64,000 nucleotides of DNA from Mycobacterium paraterrae (GTDB taxonomy: Bacteria > Actinomycetota > Actinomycetes > Mycobacteriales > Mycobacteriaceae). Under the pieces are notes generated by a model that was not told the origin of the DNA, made no database searches, and was given only the letters and a program-made list of their open reading frames with translations. Where the stretch lies: assembly GCF_022430545.2 (NCBI RefSeq), contig NZ_CP092488.2:1054001-1118000 (forward strand), read 5' to 3'. Below are positions 1 to 6,279 of the stretch, piece after piece. Positions within the stretch are counted from its first letter, which is position 1; every line of letters begins with the position of its first letter. The translations under genes and the position numbers were made by a program.

Positions 1-63
1 GATTTCACGGACTTGCCGCTGGTCATCGGCATTCAGCAGCGTGCGCCACTGCGGCGCCGTCAC
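1..63 (-). CDS. mshD: Mycothiol synthase, N-terminal fragment (runs off the window)
   Basis: Only the first 21 codons are present. They read MTAPQWRTLLNADDQRQVRE and match my memory of the mycobacterial MshD N-terminus. MshD is a GNAT acetyltransferase that completes mycothiol by acetylating Cys-GlcN-Ins. The GTG start (63-61) overlaps the glnR stop by four bases (GTGA), so the gene is probably co-transcribed and translationally coupled with glnR. The same glnR-mshD order is known in M. tuberculosis. The call rests on this short match and on position. Confidence 0.8.
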   Translation of the reverse strand, partial: MTAPQWRTLLNADDQRQVREI

Positions 64-821
64 TGGCTGTGCAGCGGATCGGCCAGCGGCTGACTGTCGG
101 CGTCGTCGTCCTCGCCGTCATCTGGGGTGATTTCGGTACTCGGCGGCCGGCCCCGGGTGGGGCGGACTGCTTTGTAACCCACGTTGCGGACCGTGCCGAT
201 CAACGCCTCGTACTCCGGGCCCAGCTTGGCTCGCAGTCGCCGAACGTGCACGTCGACGGTCCGGGTGCCGCCGAAGAAGTCGTAACCCCATACCTCGTGC
301 AGCAACTGCGCGCGGGTGAACACCCGCCCGGCGTGCTGGGCGAGGTATTTCAACAGCTCGAACTCCTTATAAGTGAGGTCGAGGGGACGTCCCCGCAATC
401 GGGCGGTGTACGTGCCCTCGTCGATCACGAGTTCACCCAGGCTGATCTTGCCGACACCCTCCTGGTCCTGCAGGTTGCCTCGCCGGCCGACGAGCAGCCG
501 CAGCCTCGCGTCGATCTCGGCAGGGCCGGTGCCCGGCAGGAGGATCTCGTCCAATCCCCAGTCCGCGTTGACAGCCACCAACCCACCTTCGTTAACCACG
601 ACCACCACCGGGATCGACCGACCCGTCGAGCCCAGGAGACGGCACAGGCCACGCGCGGCCGGCAGGTCAAGGCGCGCATCGACGATCAGGATGTCCGCGC
701 TGCCGGCTTCCAGCAACGACGAGACGTCAGGCGGTGCGGTGCGCAACGTGTGGGCGAGCAGCGACAAGGACGGCAGAACCACATCCGGATTCGGCTCAGG
801 GGTCAACAGCAGCAGGTCCAA
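60..821 (-). CDS. glnR: Orphan OmpR-family response regulator GlnR
   Basis: This is a 253-residue DNA-binding regulator of nitrogen metabolism, orthologous to Rv0818. The N-terminal receiver-like domain covers about residues 1-120, with the conserved Asp near residue 48 in the stretch ILIVDARL. The C-terminal winged helix covers about 140-235 and contains the recognition region HEVWGYDFFGGTRTVDVHVR. The tail is acidic and disordered. I chose a TTG start at 821 because GGAGGGG sits just upstream and because homologues start with the LLLLT strand; an upstream ATG at 860 would add 13 residues with no comparable RBS. No sensor kinase gene is adjacent, as expected for an orphan regulator. It is divergent from lmeA and overlaps mshD. 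Confidence 0.93.
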   Translation of the reverse strand: MDLLLLTPEPNPDVVLPSLSLLAHTLRTAPPDVSSLLEAGSADILIVDARLDLPAARGLCRLLGSTGRSIPVVVVVNEGGLVAVNADWGLDEILLPGTGPAEIDARLRLLVGRRGNLQDQEGVGKISLGELVIDEGTYTARLRGRPLDLTYKEFELLKYLAQHAGRVFTRAQLLHEVWGYDFFGGTRTVDVHVRRLRAKLGPEYEALIGTVRNVGYKAVRPTRGRPPSTEITPDDGEDDDADSQPLADPLHSQ

Positions 822-879
822 GCAAGCCCCTCCAGATTTCCGGGGAAAGGCGTCTCGCAAAATTCATGGCGAGATACGA

Positions 880-885
880 AGTTTA
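880..885 (-). promoter_or_regulatory. Putative -10 box of glnR-mshD
   Basis: TAAACT on the minus strand would place the transcription start about 50 nt before the glnR TTG codon. I assigned it by motif only. Confidence 0.35.
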
Positions 886-990
886 ACGGCCAGGTCACTA
901 AACGATAGCTTGCAGCCAGGTCTTACGCGCGCTGACGATGCAGACCGGAACGGTCGCGATGCACGCCTCGGCGCGAGGGTAGGCCACAAT

Positions 991-1797
991 ATGCGGATGC
1001 GTAAGGCGCTGGTCGGGGCGGTGACGGTGCTGTCGTCGGTGACGGTGGTGGTGCTGGCTGCGGTCGGCGTCGACTTCGGGACCAGCATCTACGCCGAGTA
1101 CCGGTTGGCGCGCGTGGTCCGCGAGACGGCCCACCTGGGCTTCGACCCGTTCGTCGCGATCATCGCCTTCCCGCTAATACCCCAAGCGATGCGCCACCGC
1201 TACGAGGACGTCGAGATCAAGGCCGGCGCGGTGGAGCGTCCCGTGATCGGCAAGGCCACGCTGGAAGCGACCATGCACTCGGTCGACCTAACCGACGCGT
1301 CGTGGCTGGTCAGACCGAATGCCAAGCTGCCCGTGGGCAAGCTGGAGAGCCGGATCATCATCGACTCGCTGCATTTAGGCCGCTACCTGGGCATTAGGGA
1401 TTTGATCGTCGAGGCACCCGCCAAAGACACCAACACCGCCAGCGGCGGAACCACCGAGTCCGGCATCTCGGGCAGTCACGACCTGGTGTTCAGCGGCACA
1501 CCGAAAGCCTTCGGCAAACGGGTCAGCGTCGCCGTCGACCTGTCTATGGCCGGCGATGACAACACCACGTTGGTGTTCACCCCTACCGGCATCCTCACCG
1601 GACCGAACACCGCAAATCAGAACGTGCCGAATGACAAGCGCGACGCCGTGCTGGCCGCGTTCGCCGGGAGATTGCCCGACCAGAAATTGCCGTTCGGGGT
1701 CGCGCCGACCACCGAGGGTGCCCGGGGCTCGGACGTCATCATCGAAGGCATCACCACGGGACTAACGATCATGCTCGACGGGTTCAATCGAGCATGA
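991..1797 (+). CDS. lmeA: LmeA-like periplasmic phosphoinositide-binding protein (DUF2993)
   Basis: This is a 268-residue envelope protein orthologous to Rv0817c, known as LmeA, a DUF2993 protein needed for normal mannan elongation of lipomannan and lipoarabinomannan. A hydrophobic N-terminal segment (about residues 5-28) acts as a signal or anchor. It is followed by the repeating beta-strand pattern of DUF2993, with LPFGVAPTTEGARGSDVIIEG near the C-terminus. I chose ATG 991 (MRMRKALVG) because the signal segment begins there and AGGGTAGG lies upstream; ATG 997 is also possible. It is followed through a MIRU-like spacer by thiX, so the two probably share a transcript. Confidence 0.85.
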   Translation: MRMRKALVGAVTVLSSVTVVVLAAVGVDFGTSIYAEYRLARVVRETAHLGFDPFVAIIAFPLIPQAMRHRYEDVEIKAGAVERPVIGKATLEATMHSVDLTDASWLVRPNAKLPVGKLESRIIIDSLHLGRYLGIRDLIVEAPAKDTNTASGGTTESGISGSHDLVFSGTPKAFGKRVSVAVDLSMAGDDNTTLVFTPTGILTGPNTANQNVPNDKRDAVLAAFAGRLPDQKLPFGVAPTTEGARGSDVIIEGITTGLTIMLDGFNRA

Positions 1798-1850
1798 TGC
1801 GCCCCGACAACGAGGCACAGCGCGGTAATGAAGAGGAGCGGCGCCAATGA
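1794..1850 (+). repeat. MIRU-like intercistronic cassette with mini-ORF (lmeA-thiX)
   Basis: The spacer between lmeA and thiX carries an open mini-ORF (ATG 1797 to TGA 1848-1850, 17 residues) containing the stretch RGNEEERRQ. Its start touches the lmeA stop (TGA 1795-1797) and its stop overlaps the thiX start as ATGA (1847-1850). The 3' end, GAGGAGCGGCGCC, gives thiX its RBS. The same peptide pattern recurs at 35995 and 53928 on the minus strand. Confidence 0.6.
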
Positions 1851-2266
1851 CTGCAGCAGTGGTCGCAGTACTCGTGGCTCTGGTCGGGGCAGCGATCATC
1901 GGCTGGTTGATGACGCGCCGATCCGGCGCCGTCCAAGCGACCAACCCGGAGGCATCCGAAGACATCGACACCACCGACCTGGGCCTGTCTTCCCAGGGCC
2001 CGACTGTCGTGCATTTCAGCGCATCGTGGTGCGGACCCTGCACCCAGGTGCGCCGCGTGGTCAACCAGGTCTGTGACAACCTCGGACAAGTTGCGCACGT
2101 CGAGATCGATATGGACGCCAATCCCAGCGCGGCGCGGCGACTTTCGGTGCTGTCGTTGCCGACGACCTTCATCTTCGACGCCGACGGTCGGCAGCGCTAC
2201 CGCAGTTCCGGCGTGCCGAAGGCAGACGACCTGCGCTCGGCGTTGACGCCGCTATTGGCTTCATGA
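1847..2266 (+). CDS. thiX: Membrane-anchored thioredoxin-like protein ThiX
   Basis: This is a 139-residue thiol-disulfide protein orthologous to Rv0816c. One N-terminal membrane segment (about residues 4-22) is followed by a positively charged TRR. The thioredoxin fold has the active site WCGPC at residues 61-65 and the cis-proline in LSLPTT. The membrane anchor implies that the domain faces the periplasm or sits at the membrane. It starts inside the ATGA junction of the MIRU-like spacer, with GAGGAGCGGCGCC as RBS. It lies just upstream of the sulfur genes DUF4395-cysA2-sseC but is separated from them by their own leader promoter. The electron donor cannot be told from sequence. Confidence 0.88.
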   Translation: MTAAVVAVLVALVGAAIIGWLMTRRSGAVQATNPEASEDIDTTDLGLSSQGPTVVHFSASWCGPCTQVRRVVNQVCDNLGQVAHVEIDMDANPSAARRLSVLSLPTTFIFDADGRQRYRSSGVPKADDLRSALTPLLAS

Positions 2267-2279
2267 CGTCGGCATTGGG

Positions 2280-2285
2280 TAAGCT
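2280..2285 (+). promoter_or_regulatory. -10 box (TAAGCT) of the poly-Cys leader transcript
   Basis: TAAGCT ends 7 nt before the GTG at 2293. That is the geometry of a mycobacterial leaderless transcript starting at the G of GTG. Confidence 0.6.
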
Positions 2286-2292
2286 GCATGGC

Positions 2293-2382
2293 GTGTCCGC
2301 CCGCGTCGAGCTCATGCTCACCAATCGCCGCGCAGTTGTACTGTGCCGCGCCGCGGGCTGCTGCTGTTGTTGTAGCTGCTGA
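2293..2382 (+). CDS. Poly-cysteine leaderless leader peptide (cysteine attenuator)
   Basis: This is a 29-codon ORF starting GTG at 2293. It has one early Cys codon and then GCCCCCSC before the TGA, which gives five consecutive Cys codons (TGC TGC TGT TGT TGT) and seven Cys in all. Leaderless poly-Cys short ORFs are an established mycobacterial class: when cysteine is scarce, ribosomes stall in the Cys tract and free the RBS of the downstream gene. Here the Cys-codon stretch holds GCTGCT (2357-2362 and again 2375-2380), which is complementary to AGCAGC (2469-2474) overlapping the RBS region of the next gene. The operon it leads is sulfur-related, which fits. Confidence 0.85.
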   Translation: MSARVELMLTNRRAVVLCRAAGCCCCCSC

Positions 2383-2477
2383 GTAGCCGCGCCTTCTCGC
2401 GCCGCGCTCGGAGCAACCAGAAACCCCGTGGCGCGCGCCGCCACAAAGTCGTGCATAGGCAAATCAGGAGCAGCATC
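2383..2477 (+). promoter_or_regulatory. Leader between the poly-Cys peptide and DUF4395
   Basis: This untranslated segment contains a GTGGCG/CGCCAC hairpin (2428-2444, 5-nt loop) and the SD CAGGAG (2465-2470). AGCAGC at 2469-2474 can pair with the Cys-codon GCTGCT of the leader ORF, an arrangement suited to hiding the SD when ribosomes do not stall. The fold was inferred by eye. Confidence 0.5.
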
Positions 2478-2939
2478 ATGTCGGAGACCAAGACCCCCGA
2501 TCAGGTCGACGTTCGCGGACCACGCTTCGCGGCGTGGATCACCACCGCAGTTCTGGTCATTGCCCTTCTCGTGTCCGGCGTCAGCCCTCTCGCAGCCGGT
2601 GAGATCCTCGGCCTGCAGTCCATCGTCTTCGCGATCGGCGCGCTGGCCGGACCACGACGTCACCCCTACGGCCAGGTCTTCGCCAAGCTCGTCGCGCCGC
2701 GGCTGAGCCCGGTCCGCGAGCGCGAACCCGTTCCCCCGCTGAAGTTCGCGCAGCTGGTCGGGCTGATCTTCGCCGCCCCGGCCGCGATCGGCTTCGTCAA
2801 CGGCGCTGTACTCTTCGGGGTCGTACTCACCGGGGCAGCCCTGGTCGCCGCCTTCCTCAATGCGGCCTTCGGCATTTGCCTCGGTTGCCAGCTCTACCCG
2901 CTCGTGGCGCGCCTGAAGCCGGCCCACGGCACCTCATAG
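2478..2939 (+). CDS. DUF4395 four-helix membrane protein
   Basis: This is a 153-residue integral membrane protein with four hydrophobic segments at about residues 25-45, 47-60, 90-110 and 112-145. A CLGC motif sits near the end of the last segment. DUF4395 proteins are often found beside thioredoxins and rhodaneses. Here it lies between thiX and cysA2, so a role in periplasmic thiol or sulfur handling is likely but not proven. ATG 2478 is chosen for the AGGAG seven bases upstream; an in-frame ATG at 2451 has no RBS. It is the first full gene of the operon controlled by the poly-Cys leader, and 20 nt separate it from cysA2. Confidence 0.8.
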   Translation: MSETKTPDQVDVRGPRFAAWITTAVLVIALLVSGVSPLAAGEILGLQSIVFAIGALAGPRRHPYGQVFAKLVAPRLSPVREREPVPPLKFAQLVGLIFAAPAAIGFVNGAVLFGVVLTGAALVAAFLNAAFGICLGCQLYPLVARLKPAHGTS

Positions 2940-2959
2940 CGATCGAAAGGATTTACCCT

Positions 2960-3793
2960 ATGGCACGCTCCGACGTCCTGGTCTCGGCCGACTGGGCCCA
3001 GAGCAATCTCGACGCCGATCACGTGGTCTTTGTCGAGGTCGACGAAGACACCAGCGCCTACGACGACGGCCACATCGCCGGCGCCGTCAAGCTGGACTGG
3101 CGGACCGATCTGCAAGACCCGGTCCGCCGCGACTTCGTCGATGCCGCGCAGTTCTCCAAGCTGCTCAGCGAACGTGGCATCGCCAACGACGACACCGTCG
3201 TGCTGTACGGCGGCAACAACAACTGGTTCGCCGCGTACGCCTACTGGTACTTCAAGCTCTACGGCCACGAGGACGTCAGGCTGCTCGACGGCGGCCGCAA
3301 GAAGTGGCAGCTCGACGGTCGTCCGTTTTCGACCGACACCGTGAGCCGACCCGCCACCAGCTACACGGCAAAGCCCGCCGACAACACGATTCGCGCCTTC
3401 CGCGACGAGGTGCTCGCAGCCATCAACGCGAAGAACTTGGTCGACGTCCGCTCGCCCGACGAATTTTCCGGCAAGATCCTGGCGCCGGCTCACCTGCCAC
3501 AGGAGCAAAGCCAGCGTCCCGGACACATTCCAGGTGCGATCAACGTGCCGTGGAGCAAGACCGCCAATGACGATGGCACCTTCAAGTCCGATGAGGAGTT
3601 GGCCAAGATCTACGCCGACGCCGGACTGGACGGGTCGAAGGAAACGATTGCCTACTGTCGAATCGGGGAGCGGTCGTCGCACACCTGGTTCGTCCTGCAG
3701 GAACTGCTGGGACATCAAAATGTCAAAAACTATGACGGCAGTTGGACGGAATACGGCTCCCTGGTTGGAGCCCCAATCGAGTTGGGAAGCTGA
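2960..3793 (+). CDS. cysA2: Thiosulfate sulfurtransferase CysA2/CysA3 (rhodanese)
   Basis: This 277-residue protein is the same length as M. tuberculosis CysA2. It has tandem rhodanese domains: an inactive N-terminal one (about 1-130) and a catalytic C-terminal one (about 155-270) with the active Cys in YCRIGERSSH. The family transfers sulfane sulfur from thiosulfate to thiol or cyanide acceptors. RBS GAAAGG lies upstream of ATG 2960. sseC follows with a one-base gap, so the pair is a tight operon. Placement after the poly-Cys leader predicts induction on cysteine shortage. Confidence 0.95.
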   Translation: MARSDVLVSADWAQSNLDADHVVFVEVDEDTSAYDDGHIAGAVKLDWRTDLQDPVRRDFVDAAQFSKLLSERGIANDDTVVLYGGNNNWFAAYAYWYFKLYGHEDVRLLDGGRKKWQLDGRPFSTDTVSRPATSYTAKPADNTIRAFRDEVLAAINAKNLVDVRSPDEFSGKILAPAHLPQEQSQRPGHIPGAINVPWSKTANDDGTFKSDEELAKIYADAGLDGSKETIAYCRIGERSSHTWFVLQELLGHQNVKNYDGSWTEYGSLVGAPIELGS

Positions 3794-3794
3794 T

Positions 3795-4097
3795 ATGTGC
3801 TCTGCGCCAAAGCAAGGACAGACTCTGCCGGCCAGCGTCGACCTGGAGAAGGAAACGGTGATCACCGGCCGGGTCGTCGATCGTGACGGTCAGGCTGTGG
3901 GCGGATCATTCGTGCGACTGCTGGATTCCTCGGGCGAGTTCACCGCCGAGGTCGTGGCGTCGGCCACCGGCGACTTCCGGTTCTTCGCCGCTCCGGGCTC
4001 GTGGACGCTGCGGGCCCTGTCAGCCGTCGGTAACGGCGACGCTGTCGTCGAGCCCCAGGGCGCCGGTATCCACGAGGTCGACGTCAAAATCGCCTGA
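3795..4097 (+). CDS. sseC: SseC family protein (DUF1416)
   Basis: This 100-residue protein is nearly identical to the SseC2 sequence I recall (Rv0814c). The conserved core is DLEKETVITGRVVDRDGQA, followed by the beta-rich stretch ATGDFRFFAAPGSWTLRALS. It looks like a small carboxypeptidase-regulatory or transthyretin-like beta-sandwich (residues 20-100). It always pairs with CysA rhodaneses, so it probably acts in the same sulfur-transfer process, but no catalytic role is established from sequence. ATG 3795 lies one base after the cysA2 stop. Confidence 0.92.
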   Translation: MCSAPKQGQTLPASVDLEKETVITGRVVDRDGQAVGGSFVRLLDSSGEFTAEVVASATGDFRFFAAPGSWTLRALSAVGNGDAVVEPQGAGIHEVDVKIA

Positions 4098-4111
4098 CCG
4101 GCCCGTCGAAC

Positions 4112-4117
4112 TAGAAT
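4112..4117 (+). promoter_or_regulatory. -10 box (TAGAAT) of the 32-residue membrane peptide
   Basis: TAGAAT ends 7 nt before GTG 4125, a textbook leaderless spacing. It lies 15 nt after the sseC stop, so the following genes need not depend on the cysA2 operon. Confidence 0.6.
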
Positions 4118-4124
4118 CGTCAAC

Positions 4125-4223
4125 GTGGTTCTGTTCTACGAAATCTTGCTGGTCGTGGCTGTCGTGGTCATTTCCTGGTTCGCGCTGTACACGCTGTATC
4201 GGCTGATCACCGACGAATCGTGA
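4125..4223 (+). CDS. 32-residue single-pass membrane peptide, leaderless
   Basis: This small gene starts GTG directly at the predicted transcription start and ends TGA 4221-4223. It begins MVLFYEILLV and ends YTLYRLITDES; residues 2-25 form one hydrophobic helix with aromatic ends. The good -10 box, the membrane-helix composition and its place as first cistron before the repeat-linked nitrobindin-like gene support a real protein. I do not recognise a function. Its TGA overlaps a GTG (4220-4222) that opens the first mini-ORF of the tandem repeat, so translation could continue by re-initiation. Confidence 0.7.
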   Translation: MVLFYEILLVVAVVVISWFALYTLYRLITDES

Positions 4224-4371
4224 GTCCGCCGGCGACGATGCAGAGCGCAGCGATGCTGAGGAGCGGCGCATCAGCCCCGCCGGCGACGATGCAGAGCGCA
4301 GCGATGCTGAGGAGCGGCGCATGAGTCCGCCGGCGACGATGCAGAGCGCAGCGATGCTGAGGAGCGGCGCA
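4220..4371 (+). repeat. Three tandem MIRU-like units of 50-51 bp
   Basis: Three head-to-tail copies (4220-4270, 4271-4321, 4322-4371) each contain CGGCGACGATGCAGAGCGCA and end GAGGAGCGGCGCA. Copies 1 and 2 form one open frame, GTG 4220 to TGA 4324 (34 codons). Copy 3 is one base shorter, so that frame stops, and ATG 4321 opens a second mini-ORF (17 residues, stop 4372-4374) that overlaps the next gene's ATG as ATGA. Each unit also offers a GAGGAG ribosome-binding site. Confidence 0.85.
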
Positions 4372-5045
4372 TGAGCTCTGACGACGCTGCCGCCGCGGGC
4401 GACCCGGGTCGGGTGCCGGGTTCAGGTGACCGTGCGGTGGCCGCGGCTGCTGAGCGCGCGAAGGCGACGGCGACGCGCAACGTCCCGGTCTTCGACGACC
4501 TGCCGATCCCTGCCGACACCGCCAACCTGCGCGAGGGCGCCAACCTCCACGACGCGCTGCTGGCGCTGCTCCCGCTGGTCGGAGTGTGGCGCGGCGAAGG
4601 CGAAGGCCGTGGCTCCGACGGCGATTACCGGTTCGGCCAGCAGATCGTGGTCTCCCATGACGGCGGCGACTACCTGAACTGGGAGTCCCGCTCCTGGCGG
4701 CTCAGCGAGACCGGCGAGTACCAAGCACACGACCTACGCGAAACCGGCTACTGGCGCTTCGTCAACGAGCCCGACGACCCGTCGGAGTCGCAAGCCATCG
4801 AATTGTTGCTCGCGCACTCCGCCGGCTACGTCGAGTTGTTTTACGGGCGGCCCCTCAATCAGTCGTCGTGGGAACTAGTTACCGACGCGCTTGCCCGAAG
4901 CCGGTCGGGCGTGCTGGTCGGCGGTGCCAAGCGGCTTTACGGCATCGTCGAGGGCGGCGATTTGGCGTATGTAGAAGAAAGGGTCGACGCCGACGGCGGA
5001 CTCATTCCGCACCTGTCCGCGCGGCTGTCGCGATTCGTCGGCTGA
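4371..5045 (+). CDS. Nitrobindin/FABP-like beta-barrel protein (Rv0813c-like)
   Basis: This 224-residue protein is orthologous to Rv0813c, whose known fold is a ten-stranded fatty-acid-binding-protein-like barrel of the nitrobindin/THAP4 group. Residues 1-55 are Ala-rich and disordered. The barrel starts at the signature LVGVWRGEGEG (about 67-77) and ends with LIPHLSARLSRFVG, whose His is at the position of the heme-ligating His in heme-binding nitrobindins. Heme or lipid ligand binding is therefore possible. ATG 4371 overlaps the last mini-ORF stop of the tandem repeat, with GAGGAGCGGCGC as RBS. Confidence 0.82.
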   Translation: MSSDDAAAAGDPGRVPGSGDRAVAAAAERAKATATRNVPVFDDLPIPADTANLREGANLHDALLALLPLVGVWRGEGEGRGSDGDYRFGQQIVVSHDGGDYLNWESRSWRLSETGEYQAHDLRETGYWRFVNEPDDPSESQAIELLLAHSAGYVELFYGRPLNQSSWELVTDALARSRSGVLVGGAKRLYGIVEGGDLAYVEERVDADGGLIPHLSARLSRFVG

Positions 5046-5067
5046 TCAATTGCCAGAGAGTGGCTTT

Positions 5068-5135
5068 GGGCTGCCCTAGAAAATGGGCAGCCCCCGAGCC
5101 GTAGTTCCAGGTTGGACAAACCGGAGGCTCGGGGG
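5068..5135. terminator. Twin hairpins between convergent genes
   Basis: Hairpin 1 has perfect 9-bp arms GGGCTGCCC (5068-5076) and GGGCAGCCC (5085-5093) around an 8-nt loop. Hairpin 2 has perfect 10-bp arms CCCCCGAGCC (5091-5100) and GGCTCGGGGG (5126-5135), with an inner GGTT/AACC pair. They share CCC 5091-5093, so they compete. No U-tract follows on either strand, which is usual for mycobacterial hairpin terminators. The rest of 5136-5298 shows no recognisable gene. Confidence 0.6.
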
Positions 5136-5298
5136 CCGGGTGACTGCGGGGAATTCGCCAGCGCGCGCAGGTGATTCCTCGCCTGGTGCTGCTAGCGGGC
5201 AGCCACCTCACAAGTCCAATAAGCTATCAATTCCCGGACCACCTCCCTTCTTGTGTACTCGCGAAGGTACCCGCTGCGAGCCACGCCGACAACTGATT

Positions 5299-6183
5299 TC
5301 ACCGATCGCTGACGATCGCGGCATCGACCAGTGCCGCGAATTCAGCTGTCAGCGAAGCGCGCGGCAACGCCTTGCCGTCCAAGGTGTGCACGCGCGCGGC
5401 GAGCGTCATGCTCGACACCAGCCAAATACCTTGCGCAGCAAGCAGATCGCTGACCCGCAGAGCGCGGTAGTCGCAGTCGTAGCCCTTGGAACGCGCGACG
5501 GTGAACAGCGCCTGCTGCGTGGTGCCGCGCAGGATCGGGTACCACGGCGGCGGGGTCAGGAGGCAGACGCCGCCGTCCTCACCGTCGTCGGTTGCGATGA
5601 CCACCGTCGAGCGTGGGCCTTCGAGGATGTAGCCGTCGGAGCTGACGAAGATGACGTCGCCGGCACCGTGCCGGTCGGCATGCCGCAGCGCCGCCATGTT
5701 GATGGCGTACGACAGGGTCTTGGCGCCGGCCAGCAACCACGGCATGGACTCGACACCGCTTGACGGCAGCTCGCGGGGCAACGTGATGGCGGCCAGCCCG
5801 TCGTTGCGGACCGCGGCGATCCGGTTTGCCACCCGGCTGACCATCACGTACGCCGTGGGCGCCGTCCCGCGCTCGCGGCCGCGGGTGTAGACCAGGCGCA
5901 TCGCGGCTTCGTCATTGGTGTCGTTCACCCACTGCCGCGTGGCCAGGTCGATGGCGCGTCGCCACGTCGACAGGTCAGGCTGCGGCAGCTCGAGCAATTT
6001 CGCCGAGTGGCTCATCCGCTCCAAATGCGCTTCGACGAGGCAGGCGCGGCCGTCCCGGATCAGCAGTGTCTCGAAGACGCCGTCGCCTCGTACCGCCGCG
6101 AGGTCGTCGGCGAACAGCAGCGGTACACCCGGCGAATGCACTTGTCCGTCGAGCGTCACAATCACGCCCGGGTGGCCAGTCAT
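5299..6183 (-). CDS. pabC: Class IV PLP aminotransferase, aminodeoxychorismate lyase-like (PabC/Rv0812)
   Basis: This 294-residue protein is orthologous to Rv0812. Fold-type IV PLP enzymes of this group include 4-amino-4-deoxychorismate lyase (folate pathway), D-alanine transaminase and branched-chain aminotransferases. Family features are RGDGVFETLLI near residue 40, the Lys of LLAGAKTLSYAINM as the probable PLP Schiff-base lysine, GYILEGPRSTVV, and PPPWYPILRGTTQQAL binding cofactor phosphate. The start ATG 6183 has TAGGCT 8 nt upstream, fitting a leaderless mRNA; a GTG six codons downstream corresponds to the start I recall for Rv0812. It is divergent from the YgfZ-like gene. The substrate is not provable from sequence. 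Confidence 0.85.
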   Translation of the reverse strand: MTGHPGVIVTLDGQVHSPGVPLLFADDLAAVRGDGVFETLLIRDGRACLVEAHLERMSHSAKLLELPQPDLSTWRRAIDLATRQWVNDTNDEAAMRLVYTRGRERGTAPTAYVMVSRVANRIAAVRNDGLAAITLPRELPSSGVESMPWLLAGAKTLSYAINMAALRHADRHGAGDVIFVSSDGYILEGPRSTVVIATDDGEDGGVCLLTPPPWYPILRGTTQQALFTVARSKGYDCDYRALRVSDLLAAQGIWLVSSMTLAARVHTLDGKALPRASLTAEFAALVDAAIVSDR

Positions 6184-6191
6184 GGCAGGAA

Positions 6192-6197
6192 AGCCTA
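6192..6197 (-). promoter_or_regulatory. -10 box (TAGGCT) of pabC
   Basis: It lies 8 nt before the ATG at 6183, indicating a leaderless transcript. Confidence 0.5.
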
Positions 6198-6267
6198 GTG
6201 GTGATCGCAAGAGCGGCGTAGCCGGTCGCAGCGGGTCGCCACCAAAAAGCCCAGCCCCGAAGACCCG

Positions 6268-6273
6268 TACAGT
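6268..6273 (+). promoter_or_regulatory. -10 box (TACAGT) of the ygfZ-like gene
   Basis: It lies 6 nt before GTG 6280, indicating a leaderless transcript. Confidence 0.5.
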
Positions 6274-6279
6274 TGGTGT

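Noticed and set aside
880..900. GTTTA/TAAAC inverted repeat between glnR and lmeA as an operator
   Set aside because: The arms are only five bases with a long gap, which is too weak to separate from chance.
373..990. Upstream extension of the lmeA frame across glnR
   Set aside because: It runs antisense through the GlnR gene. The signal segment and RBS place the lmeA start at 991 or 997.
4220..4371. CRISPR-like array
   Set aside because: The three units are contiguous with no variable spacers, they match MIRU-type units elsewhere in the window, and no cas genes are present.
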